From Lentisphaerae bacterium GWF2_38_69 (GTDB lineage Bacteria > Verrucomicrobiota > Lentisphaeria > Victivallales > GWF2-38-69), in the NCBI GenBank assembly GCA_001803205.1, contig MHBE01000027.1, positions 1 through 35,375 of the forward strand: a DNA stretch of 35,375 nucleotides, read 5' to 3'. Of the stretch, positions 8,141 through 14,952 are shown piece by piece. The notes beneath the pieces are model-generated. The model saw only the letters and a program-made list of their open reading frames with translations, ran no database searches and was not told the DNA's origin. The translations under genes and the position numbers were made by a program. Every line of letters starts with the position of its first letter. The first letter of the stretch is position 1.

Positions 8141-9084
8141 CAGAGCTTTTTAAGTCCGAGCTGGAGAAAAGAGTGTTTATTTCCTTGCAGAAAGGAATAG
8201 AACTATCTTCCAGGCCGCTGTGCAAAATATCTTCAGAGCTTCAAGTTAGTGAACCGGAAATTATATCTTTCTACAATTCTTTTCTTGAAAGAGGGATGGT
8301 TAGGAGATTCGGAGCGATTTTTGAACCTGCAAAAATTGGATATAGAAGCATTTTATGCGCTTCTAAAATTGAGGAAGAGCAATTCAGCAAACTAGCAGAA
8401 AAGCTATTGAATATTAAAGAAATAACACATTGCTATACCAGAGATTATGAATATAATGTCTGGTTTACTTTCACCTGTAGGCAAGAGCTTTTTAAAAAGA
8501 GCCTGGATGAGATAAGGAATATTATCGGATATCCTATTCTGGAATTTCCGTCTGTAAGAAAATTCAAAACTGAAGTTATTTTTAAACTTGGGATTTCTGC
8601 GCCGCCCGCCGAATCCTTCAAAAATCCGATTTCCGGACAGATTGTATTTGATGACAATGATATTTCTTTGGCCAAAAAACTTTACAATATTTCATTGCTC
8701 CCAAATATCCTGGAAACATTTTCAGAAGATGTTCTTGCCAGATTAAAATATTGGCGAGACAGAGCAGTATTGAAGCGTGTGGCATTAGTTCCTTATCATA
8801 GGAATATCGGATATAAGGCCAATGCTATGTGCGTGTGGAATGTGGAAAAACAGAGAACTGAGATAGTCGGGAGAGAACTGTCAAAAAAAGCCAGTATTAC
8901 ACATTGTTATGAAAGAGTTCCGATCTCCGGAAAATTCCCTTATAATCTATTTGCCATGATACATGCAGGTTCTCATTCAGAGCTGACAGATGAATTCAGA
9001 AAACTGCAAATTGAGTTTAACCTCGAAAACGGCAGAATGCTTGAGACTGTTTCTGAACTTAAAAAGACCAGCTTTTATCCTTAA
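8137..9084 (+). CDS. ahbAB: Siroheme decarboxylase, AhbA-AhbB fusion
   Basis: This 315-residue protein consists of two Lrp/AsnC-type units (about 1-150 and 165-315). It should carry out the first committed step, decarboxylating siroheme at C12 and C18. The first unit has VRRFGAIFEPAKIGYRS, ITHCYTRDYEYNVWFTF and resembles AhbA. The second has VPYHRNIGYKANAMCVW, ITHCYERVP and PYNLFAMIHA and resembles AhbB. AhbA and AhbB are often separate genes forming a heterodimer; here one chain would supply both. The start is the ATG inside the ATGA overlap with ahbD; an in-frame upstream extension lies wholly inside ahbD and is not protein-like. Its stop is immediately followed by a palindromic repeat. The sequence gives no sign that it is a DNA-binding regulator. 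Confidence 0.87.
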   Translation: MTELFKSELEKRVFISLQKGIELSSRPLCKISSELQVSEPEIISFYNSFLERGMVRRFGAIFEPAKIGYRSILCASKIEEEQFSKLAEKLLNIKEITHCYTRDYEYNVWFTFTCRQELFKKSLDEIRNIIGYPILEFPSVRKFKTEVIFKLGISAPPAESFKNPISGQIVFDDNDISLAKKLYNISLLPNILETFSEDVLARLKYWRDRAVLKRVALVPYHRNIGYKANAMCVWNVEKQRTEIVGRELSKKASITHCYERVPISGKFPYNLFAMIHAGSHSELTDEFRKLQIEFNLENGRMLETVSELKKTSFYP

Positions 9085-9352
9085 GGCTTTGTAGCAAAAT
9101 AACCTATCTGATTTGACGAGATATAGGTGTTTGAATTCAAGGCGCAAATCCTGAGCGTATTAAATATACATGAAGGATGCGGTAACGAAGAAGGCAAATA
9201 CATATATCTCGTCCCAAAGGGCTAGCGTTCTTTTGGCTGCTTATCGCGTTGCTCAATCGTTACATATTTTTGAATATGCTCCTCATTCGCATCACAATAA
9301 TCAACTCGAAATCTCCGCTAGCAAATCGATAGGTTATTTTATTGCAAAGCCT
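9084..9352. repeat. Cloverleaf-like palindromic repeat element (269 bp)
   Basis: The outer arms (9084-9115 and 9322-9352) are imperfect inverted repeats that share AGGCTTTG, an AAAATAACCTATC core and GATTTG. Between them lie two further stems. One is formed by 9115-9133 with 9195-9213 (17 of 19 matched or wobble). The second is closed by GCTAGCG (9221-9227) and CGCTAGC (9316-9322) and contains a long imperfect hairpin. The whole folds as a three-way junction. It starts at the last base of the ahbAB stop, and its other end includes part of the stop codon of the convergent lipoprotein gene. No transposase is present. The 72-codon frame inside it is not convincing. It is probably a MITE- or REP-like mobile repeat, possibly doubling as a bidirectional terminator. 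Confidence 0.75.
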
Positions 9353-9944
9353 AGGTTTCAAAGATGTATGACACTTTGTCATTTTTGAAAACAACATGAA
9401 CTGTTTTTAAGGTCGGATCTACATAATAGGACCAGGTAATATCAGACAGGGGATTCATGAATTTTGGGGGCGGGCCGAAAACGGTAAGGATCTCTTCTCT
9501 CGACATATTTACTTTAACAATTCCATTTTTCATATCAGCAAGAGTTTCCGGATCAATATCCTTTAAATTGTTTTCAGGATTATCGGGCGTGAATATTTGC
9601 TGGAAGAACGGCCTGTCCCTGAGCATTGTAAGAGGATAGTCGTTTTCGATTTTAAATTGTCTGATAGTCCCTTTGAGCTGGAAAGTAATATATCCATCAC
9701 CGGCTTTTACTATATCTATCGGAGTCCCGAAAGGAATAATAGTTCCCTTATGATAATTAAGGGGGCTTATATCCAGCGGATCCGTGTACCAGATGCAGTG
9801 TGCAAGGTAAAGCTGTTTTCCTTTAGGCAAATCCATTCCAAAGGTATCATAAGCATATTCATCAGGATCAGAATCGTTAGCTAACTGGCATCCTGAAATA
9901 GAAATAAGAAGAATGAATAGCAGAAGATTAAAACAGAGCCTCAT
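9351..9944 (-). CDS. Outer-membrane-type lipoprotein with BamE/SmpA-like C-terminus
   Basis: This 197-residue exported lipoprotein has an N-terminal hydrophobic stretch ending in a clear lipobox, ISGC, with lipidation at C19. The residues after Cys are Gln-Leu, not Asp, which in enterics would allow transport to the outer membrane. The C-terminal third (from about residue 140: VKVNMSREEILTVFGPP and a following Trp-Tyr-Tyr strand) resembles the BamE/SmpA fold, whose helix-strand pattern starts with G-x-T/S-x-x-E-V-x-x-x-L/F-G-x-P. The middle part is unrecognised. GAGGT precedes the ATG. The stop codon lies in the end of the palindromic repeat. A role in envelope assembly is possible but not shown. 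Confidence 0.7.
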   Translation of the reverse strand: MRLCFNLLLFILLISISGCQLANDSDPDEYAYDTFGMDLPKGKQLYLAHCIWYTDPLDISPLNYHKGTIIPFGTPIDIVKAGDGYITFQLKGTIRQFKIENDYPLTMLRDRPFFQQIFTPDNPENNLKDIDPETLADMKNGIVKVNMSREEILTVFGPPPKFMNPLSDITWSYYVDPTLKTVHVVFKNDKVSYIFET

Positions 9945-10192
9945 TTATACCTCATCTAAATATTAAGAACTCTTATAATTATCTTGAAAGTTAGAACTAA
10001 TGCAAGAAGCTTCCGGAATAATTCAGAAAATAGCCAAGACATGGTATCTCCCTTGAAACACATGATGGTATTAAGCGATAGGCCAATATGGTATGGTGCA
10101 TTACAACTGTTGCAGGATTGAAATCAGCGCTGCTTTATATAAAATCTTAAGTGTGTATTAGATTCAATAACTAACGGCAAAGGATAATTAAA

Positions 10193-10747
10193 ATGAAACA
10201 CTACAGCAGTGTGCCGCTCCCTGAAGACAATCAACTTTCTCATGAGATGGCGAAGGAGTTAAAAAGATTTCCTCCTCTTAATATCCATCGCTTATTAACT
10301 TTGCTCCCTGATGATTGCAGAAGAGGATGGATGGATTCTGTAAGCGCGATTTATAAAACAGATTTCAACCCCAAACTCAGGGAAATAGCAATTTGCAGAT
10401 ATGGATTTAAAACAAATTGTAAGTACGAACTGCATCAGCATATAGCACTGGCGAAAAATATGGGGATAACAGAAGATGAATTAAAAATCATATTATCCGA
10501 ACGAGAAGTAAAATCGCTTACAGAAGAAGAAAATCTTATTTGCAAAGCAGTGGATGAATTTGAAGATTTAGCAGGAGTATCGGAAGCGACATTAAACGAA
10601 CTTCTGAATAGATACAGCGTTCAGAAGACAATGGTTTTCTTTTATATTCTTTCCCATTATACATGTGTTACGCGCGTTTTAAACTCAACAAAAATTCCAT
10701 TGGAACCTATTAGCCCGTTAAGCTTGTGTAAATCACCTGTGGGATAA
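10193..10747 (+). CDS. Carboxymuconolactone decarboxylase / AhpD-like family protein
   Basis: This 184-residue all-helical protein has the family core: KLREIAICRYGFKTNCKYELHQHIALAKNMGITEDEL at about residues 62-98, followed by a helix ending near residue 155. The CxxC pair of AhpD is not seen; one cysteine sits just before the histidine-containing segment (CKYELHQH). Peroxidase-type activity is therefore doubtful, and the protein fits the wider CMD-like superfamily of enzymes and uncharacterised proteins. It stands alone, with its own terminator about 80 bases downstream. Upstream, 9945-10192 holds no recognised element. Substrate unknown. Confidence 0.75.
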   Translation: MKHYSSVPLPEDNQLSHEMAKELKRFPPLNIHRLLTLLPDDCRRGWMDSVSAIYKTDFNPKLREIAICRYGFKTNCKYELHQHIALAKNMGITEDELKIILSEREVKSLTEEENLICKAVDEFEDLAGVSEATLNELLNRYSVQKTMVFFYILSHYTCVTRVLNSTKIPLEPISPLSLCKSPVG

Positions 10748-10824
10748 GTAACATTCATCTATGATATTTGTGATTAACAAAGATTCTCAAAGCATCTTTA
10801 GCATAGTAAGCGTGATTGAAAAAT

Positions 10825-10859
10825 AAAAACCCAGGCAATTCACAATTGCCTGGGTTTTT
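10825..10859. terminator. Strong bidirectional intrinsic terminator
   Basis: A perfect 16-bp stem (10825-10840 with 10844-10859) surrounds a 3-base CAC loop. The GC-rich part is CCCAGGCAATT, and it is flanked by five A residues on the left and five T residues on the right. It can therefore act on both strands. It ends the transcript of the 10193 gene and insulates the hydrogenase operon. Confidence 0.9.
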
Positions 10860-10868
10860 ATAGATTTT

Positions 10869-10901
10869 AGAGGATTTTTATTTGTTGAATGTAAATCCTC
10901 T
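10869..10901. repeat. Second inverted repeat after the terminator
   Basis: AGAGGATTT (10869-10877) and AAATCCTCT (10893-10901) form a perfect 9-bp stem with a 15-base loop, extendable with one mismatch. It begins only 10 bases after the terminator. It could be a backup terminator or an operator; nothing else decides between these. Confidence 0.4.
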
Positions 10902-11124
10902 TAAATAATGTTTTCCGAAAATTGCGGATAAAGTCCAATAGCTTTCAGGGGCAAAACGGATTGATATACAGTAATGAGCAATGAACCCGTCAATTTCTAT
11001 TAAGAACTACACTCAAAATTGCCGGATTCAGGAACTATTGTGTTCTGATTTTATCCTCAACTGCAAAATCTTAGAATAAAGGGCATAGATTATAATTATT
11101 TATTGAATAAAGTTCGCTCAGTAA

Positions 11125-11153
11125 TTGCGGTTGACCCTATTTAGTAGTATAAA
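11125..11153 (+). promoter_or_regulatory. Candidate promoter of the hydrogenase operon
   Basis: TTGCGG (11125-11130) and TATAAA (11148-11153) are 17 bases apart and end 42 bases before the first hyd gene. The 448-base gap 10748-11195 otherwise holds the terminator (10825-10859), the second inverted repeat (10869-10901) and about 220 bases of AT-rich sequence in which I see no gene and no clear Rex- or FNR-type site. Confidence 0.45.
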
Positions 11154-11195
11154 GATAAACTTCTTGAAAATTCTTTAAAGGAAAGGATATGCTGT

Positions 11196-11675
11196 ATGAA
11201 TTCTAGTATAAGTGTCATTTTAAAGAAATATGAGTCCAAGAGTAGGGACTCTTTAATTCCTATCCTCCAGGAAGTTCAGGAGACTGAAGGATATTTATCT
11301 AAAGACGCTCTTGTTGAAATAGGTAAGGATTTAAACCTTCCTGTTAGCAAGATTTACGGTGTCGCCACCTTTTACAATCAGTTCAGATTTCAGCCTAAAG
11401 GAAAATATCACATACTTGTTTGCAGAGGAACTGCCTGCCATGTAAAAGGTTCTGAAAAGCTGCTTGAGACAATCTGCCGAAATCTGGATCTGAAACCAGG
11501 TATGACTACAAAAGACAGAATGTTTAGTATCGATACCGTTGCCTGTCTCGGAGCCTGTGGTTTGTCCCCCGTCATATGTATAAATGGGGAATTTGTCGCA
11601 AAAGTTACCCCCAAAAAGGCTCTGAAAATACTGGATGAATTAAAGGAAAAGGAGAGTGAAAATGCAAGAGTCTAA
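11196..11675 (+). CDS. hydC: NuoE-like [2Fe-2S] subunit of electron-bifurcating hydrogenase (HydC)
   Basis: This 159-residue protein of the thioredoxin-like [2Fe-2S] ferredoxin family (NuoE/HydC) has a helical N-terminus and then the cluster ligands C76-x4-C81 (CRGTAC) and C117-x3-C121 (CLGAC). In trimeric bifurcating hydrogenases this subunit passes electrons next to the flavin subunit. AAAGGAAAGGAT precedes the ATG. It is the first gene of a co-directional cluster of seven. Its end overlaps the start region of the next gene. NuoE proteins also occur in formate dehydrogenases and NADH dehydrogenases; the downstream hydrogenase settles the assignment. Confidence 0.88.
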   Translation: MNSSISVILKKYESKSRDSLIPILQEVQETEGYLSKDALVEIGKDLNLPVSKIYGVATFYNQFRFQPKGKYHILVCRGTACHVKGSEKLLETICRNLDLKPGMTTKDRMFSIDTVACLGACGLSPVICINGEFVAKVTPKKALKILDELKEKESENARV

Positions 11676-14600
11676 TAATACTGACAGGTATTCCTTATGG
11701 CTTAAACCTGTTTTGCCTGTCAAAGAGCTTATTGATTCAATAAATCCTGACAACCCGTTTTCAAAGAATTTTCTTAAAGGAAAAGAGGTTCTGGAAAAAA
11801 CTGTTAATCAATACAGGAAGCTGGATATCAGCAAACCTGTTATTTTTATTGGTTACGGTACATGTGGAATCGGTGCAGGTGCCGCTAAAACGCTCGATGC
11901 TGTAGAAGAGTATCTGAAAAAGAACAATATTGAAGCGGAGATTATTAAAGTTGGGTGCCTTGGAATATGCTCGATGGAACCACTATTAGATGTACAGTTA
12001 CCGGGCAAAAAGAGGATAAGTTTTCACAGTGCTACAGCTGATACAGTCGGCAGAATACTTGACGGTGTTTTTAACAGTTTATTGCCTGCAGAATATACTT
12101 TTGCTCAATATCACCAGGAAGGACTTGAAGAATGGAAAGGAATTCCGTACATCGATCAGACACCATTCTATTCAAGGCAGGTGCGCTGGGTACTGTCGAA
12201 TTGCGGAATAATTGATCCTATTGACCTTAATGCATATATAGCTTACGGAGGATTTTCAAATCTGGCTAAAGTCTTAAAGCATCATAAGCCGATTGATATA
12301 ATAGACATAATAGAGAAGAGCGGCCTTAGAGGACGCGGGGGCGGAGGATTCTCGACAGGGAAAAAATGGAGAATAGCCAACTCTTCAAAAATAAAAGAGA
12401 AATATCTTGTATGCAATGCCGATGAAGGCGATCCCGGAGCTTTCATGGATAGAGCTGTGATTGAGAGTGATACTTACAGACTGCTGGAAGGAGTTGCGAT
12501 TTCAGCCTATGCAATAGGAGCGAAGACCGCGTATATATATATCAGAGCTGAATATCCTCTGGCAATTAAGAGACTGGAGATTGCTATAAAAGAGGCAGAA
12601 AGAAATGGATTGCTTGGAGATAATATTCTTAACAGCAAATTCAGTTTGAAAGTCAAAATTAAGAAAGGGGCAGGGGCTTTCGTATGCGGAGAAGAAACTG
12701 CTTTGATACATAGTATTGAAGGCAAGCGCGGCATGCCCAGACCCCGTCCCCCGTATCCTGCAGAGAGTGGTCTTTTCGGTAAGCCAACTGTGATAAATAA
12801 TGTAGAAACTCTTGCTAATGTACCGGTGATTATGCAGTTGGGATGGGAGAAATTCGCTTCTGTCGGTTCAGGAGAAAGCAGGGGAACTAAAGTTTTTGCC
12901 CTTTCAGGAATGGTCAAGAAAACAGGTCTGGTGGAAGTTCCGATGGGGGTGACTATCAAAGAAATTGTTTATGATATTGCAGGGGGAATCCTGGGAAATA
13001 AAAAATGCAAGGCTGTTCAGATGGGAGGACCTTCTGGTGGCTGCATTCCTGATTCTCTCCTCGATGTGGCAATAGAATACGAATCGCTCAAAAAGCTGGG
13101 CGCTATAATGGGTTCGGGCGGTATGGTGGTAATGGATCAGAGTACCTGCATGGTTGACCTTGCTAAATTCTTTATGGAGTTTATACAAAGTGAAAGTTGC
13201 GGCAAATGCATACCCTGCCGTGAAGGGACTAAAAAGATGCTCGAAACAATCAAAGCTATCACGCGAGGAACTCACTCTGAACAAAAAATGGACACACTTG
13301 GCAGGTTTCAGCTGATTACTGAATTGGAGAGTCTTGCCTATAAAGTGAAGGAGTTAAGTTTGTGCGGACTGGGTCAGACTGCAGCGAATCCTGTTCTTAG
13401 TACTTTGCGCCATTTCAGAGAAGAGTACGAGGCTCATATTTTTGAAAGGAACTGCCCTGCTGGAGTATGTATTGAACTTTCAGGAGTTCCATGTCAGACG
13501 GGATGCCCTGTTGAAACCGAAGTATGGAGATATGTCGCAAATATATCACGGGGTGAATACGAAGAAGCTTACAAAGTAATAAGAAGCGCCAACCCAATGC
13601 CTTCAATTTGCGCAAGAGTATGCGACAGGCCATGCGAAAAAGCTTGCCGTTCAGGAACAACCGGAGGAGAGCCTATTGCTGTAAGGACTCTTAAAAGATT
13701 CGTTGTCGACAGGGTAAGTCCTCAGGTTTATCACTATGATTATAAGAAAGCCGATGAAAAATCCAATAAGATAGCCATTGTAGGCGGAGGTCCTTCAGGT
13801 ATAACAGCAGCTCATTATCTTTCACTGTCAGGGAACAAGATTACTATATTTGAGCAGGAAGGAGTCTTGGGAGGCATGCTTAATTGCGCAATACCTTCAT
13901 ACAGGCTTCCGCGGCAAACATTGACACAAGAGATAGATTCTCTGCTCAATGAAAATATTGAAGTTAAATATAATCAGATGCTTGGCAGAGACTTCGATGT
14001 GGAATCACTGCTTACTTTAGGATATAAAAGCATATACATATCTATTGGAGCGCACAAAGAACAGAGGCTCGGGGTGCCTGGAGAGAAAGTTGCCGGAGTT
14101 TACCCTTCAATACAGTATCTGAAGAATTTTAATCTTTACAATAAAAACTCAGCAGTTGGAAAAGTTGGCATAATCGGCGGAGGCAATAGCGCTATTGATT
14201 CTGCAAGAGTTGCCATCAGGCAGCAAAATGTAGAAAGCGTCTCAGTTTTCTATCGCAGAACAGAAGATGAAATGCCTGCTTACAGAGAGGAGATTGAAGC
14301 TGCTTTGGCTGAAGGAGTAAAAATTGTTACTCTGGTCTCTCCTGTAGCTGTTCTTTCAGAAAATGACAATATAACAGGTCTCACACTTGCAAAGAACAAA
14401 CTCGGAGAGCCTGACGGTAAAGGCAGAAGGAAACCAGGTGTGATAGAAAACTCAAATTTCGATGTAAGTCTAGACACTCTTATCATAGCAGTTGGAGAGA
14501 AACCTGATACAGAAGGCATAAAAGGTCTTAGGCGCTCTGAAGCGGGAAGTCTTGTAGTCAATACTGATACTTTTGAGACAAACATCAAGGGCGTTTTTGC

Positions 14601-14928
14601 CGGAGGAGATGTGATAACTCTTCCAAACGCTGTGATCCACGCCATTGCTCACGGGAAAAAGGTTTCAGGTATTATAAACCGTTATCTGGCTGGTAAATCA
14701 CTTTTACTGACTAAAGGTTTAAGAAGAAATCCATCAGTGTATATAGAGCCTTTCGAATCTGACGAAGTAAGCACGGAAGGTTCCGGAAGGATTCATCCTG
14801 CTGAACTTTGCATAGCCGAAAGACGCTGTAGTTTTAATGAAGTTGAACTTCCGGTAAGAGAAGATGATGCAAAGAAAGAAGCGCTTAGGTGTTCAAGATG
14901 CGATTTAACTTTTACAAAGACAATCTAG
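11662..14928 (+). CDS. hydB: NuoF/HydB-like flavoprotein fused to a GltD/NfnB-like NAD(P)H module
   Basis: This 1088-residue fusion has several parts. Residues 1-140 are a thioredoxin-like [2Fe-2S] domain (GTCGIGAG, VGCLGICS). Residues ~150-590 are a NuoF core with the FMN/NAD loop GLRGRGGGGFSTG (~221-233), NADEGDPGAFMDR (~252-264) and the [4Fe-4S] site ESCGKCIPC (from C513). From C598 a GltD-type two-cluster domain (CPAGVC, CQTGC, CARVCDRPCEKAC) follows. It leads into a tandem dinucleotide-binding flavoprotein with GGGPSG (from 708) and GGGNSAIDSAR (from 839) and ends with RCSRCDL. T. maritima-type HydB instead ends in a small ferredoxin domain; here a whole GltD module occupies that place. 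Together with HydA and HydC this predicts electron exchange among H2, ferredoxin, NAD(H) and probably NADP(H). The ATG at 11662 is preferred over a GTG at 11656 because AAAAGGAGAG is ideally spaced before it. Confidence 0.9.
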   Translation: MQESNNTDRYSLWLKPVLPVKELIDSINPDNPFSKNFLKGKEVLEKTVNQYRKLDISKPVIFIGYGTCGIGAGAAKTLDAVEEYLKKNNIEAEIIKVGCLGICSMEPLLDVQLPGKKRISFHSATADTVGRILDGVFNSLLPAEYTFAQYHQEGLEEWKGIPYIDQTPFYSRQVRWVLSNCGIIDPIDLNAYIAYGGFSNLAKVLKHHKPIDIIDIIEKSGLRGRGGGGFSTGKKWRIANSSKIKEKYLVCNADEGDPGAFMDRAVIESDTYRLLEGVAISAYAIGAKTAYIYIRAEYPLAIKRLEIAIKEAERNGLLGDNILNSKFSLKVKIKKGAGAFVCGEETALIHSIEGKRGMPRPRPPYPAESGLFGKPTVINNVETLANVPVIMQLGWEKFASVGSGESRGTKVFALSGMVKKTGLVEVPMGVTIKEIVYDIAGGILGNKKCKAVQMGGPSGGCIPDSLLDVAIEYESLKKLGAIMGSGGMVVMDQSTCMVDLAKFFMEFIQSESCGKCIPCREGTKKMLETIKAITRGTHSEQKMDTLGRFQLITELESLAYKVKELSLCGLGQTAANPVLSTLRHFREEYEAHIFERNCPAGVCIELSGVPCQTGCPVETEVWRYVANISRGEYEEAYKVIRSANPMPSICARVCDRPCEKACRSGTTGGEPIAVRTLKRFVVDRVSPQVYHYDYKKADEKSNKIAIVGGGPSGITAAHYLSLSGNKITIFEQEGVLGGMLNCAIPSYRLPRQTLTQEIDSLLNENIEVKYNQMLGRDFDVESLLTLGYKSIYISIGAHKEQRLGVPGEKVAGVYPSIQYLKNFNLYNKNSAVGKVGIIGGGNSAIDSARVAIRQQNVESVSVFYRRTEDEMPAYREEIEAALAEGVKIVTLVSPVAVLSENDNITGLTLAKNKLGEPDGKGRRKPGVIENSNFDVSLDTLIIAVGEKPDTEGIKGLRRSEAGSLVVNTDTFETNIKGVFAGGDVITLPNAVIHAIAHGKKVSGIINRYLAGKSLLLTKGLRRNPSVYIEPFESDEVSTEGSGRIHPAELCIAERRCSFNEVELPVREDDAKKEALRCSRCDLTFTKTI

Positions 14929-14952
14929 AGAGATTCGGAGGGAAGAAATATT

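Noticed and set aside
8137-9084. Lrp/AsnC-type transcriptional regulator
   Set aside because: The two AsnC-like units carry siroheme decarboxylase signatures and are coupled to ahbC and ahbD, so an enzyme is the better reading.
9170-9388. 72-codon frame inside the palindromic element
   Set aside because: It lies almost wholly in the stem structure and runs into the opposite-strand lipoprotein gene; no ribosome-binding site or domain is seen.
10113-10129. A CRISPR-repeat-like string, GTTGCAGGATTGAAATC
   Set aside because: It occurs only once; there are no spaced copies and no cas genes.
11131-11153. TTGACC as the -35 box of the hyd promoter
   Set aside because: The spacing to TATAAA would be only 11 bases; TTGCGG at 17 bases fits better.
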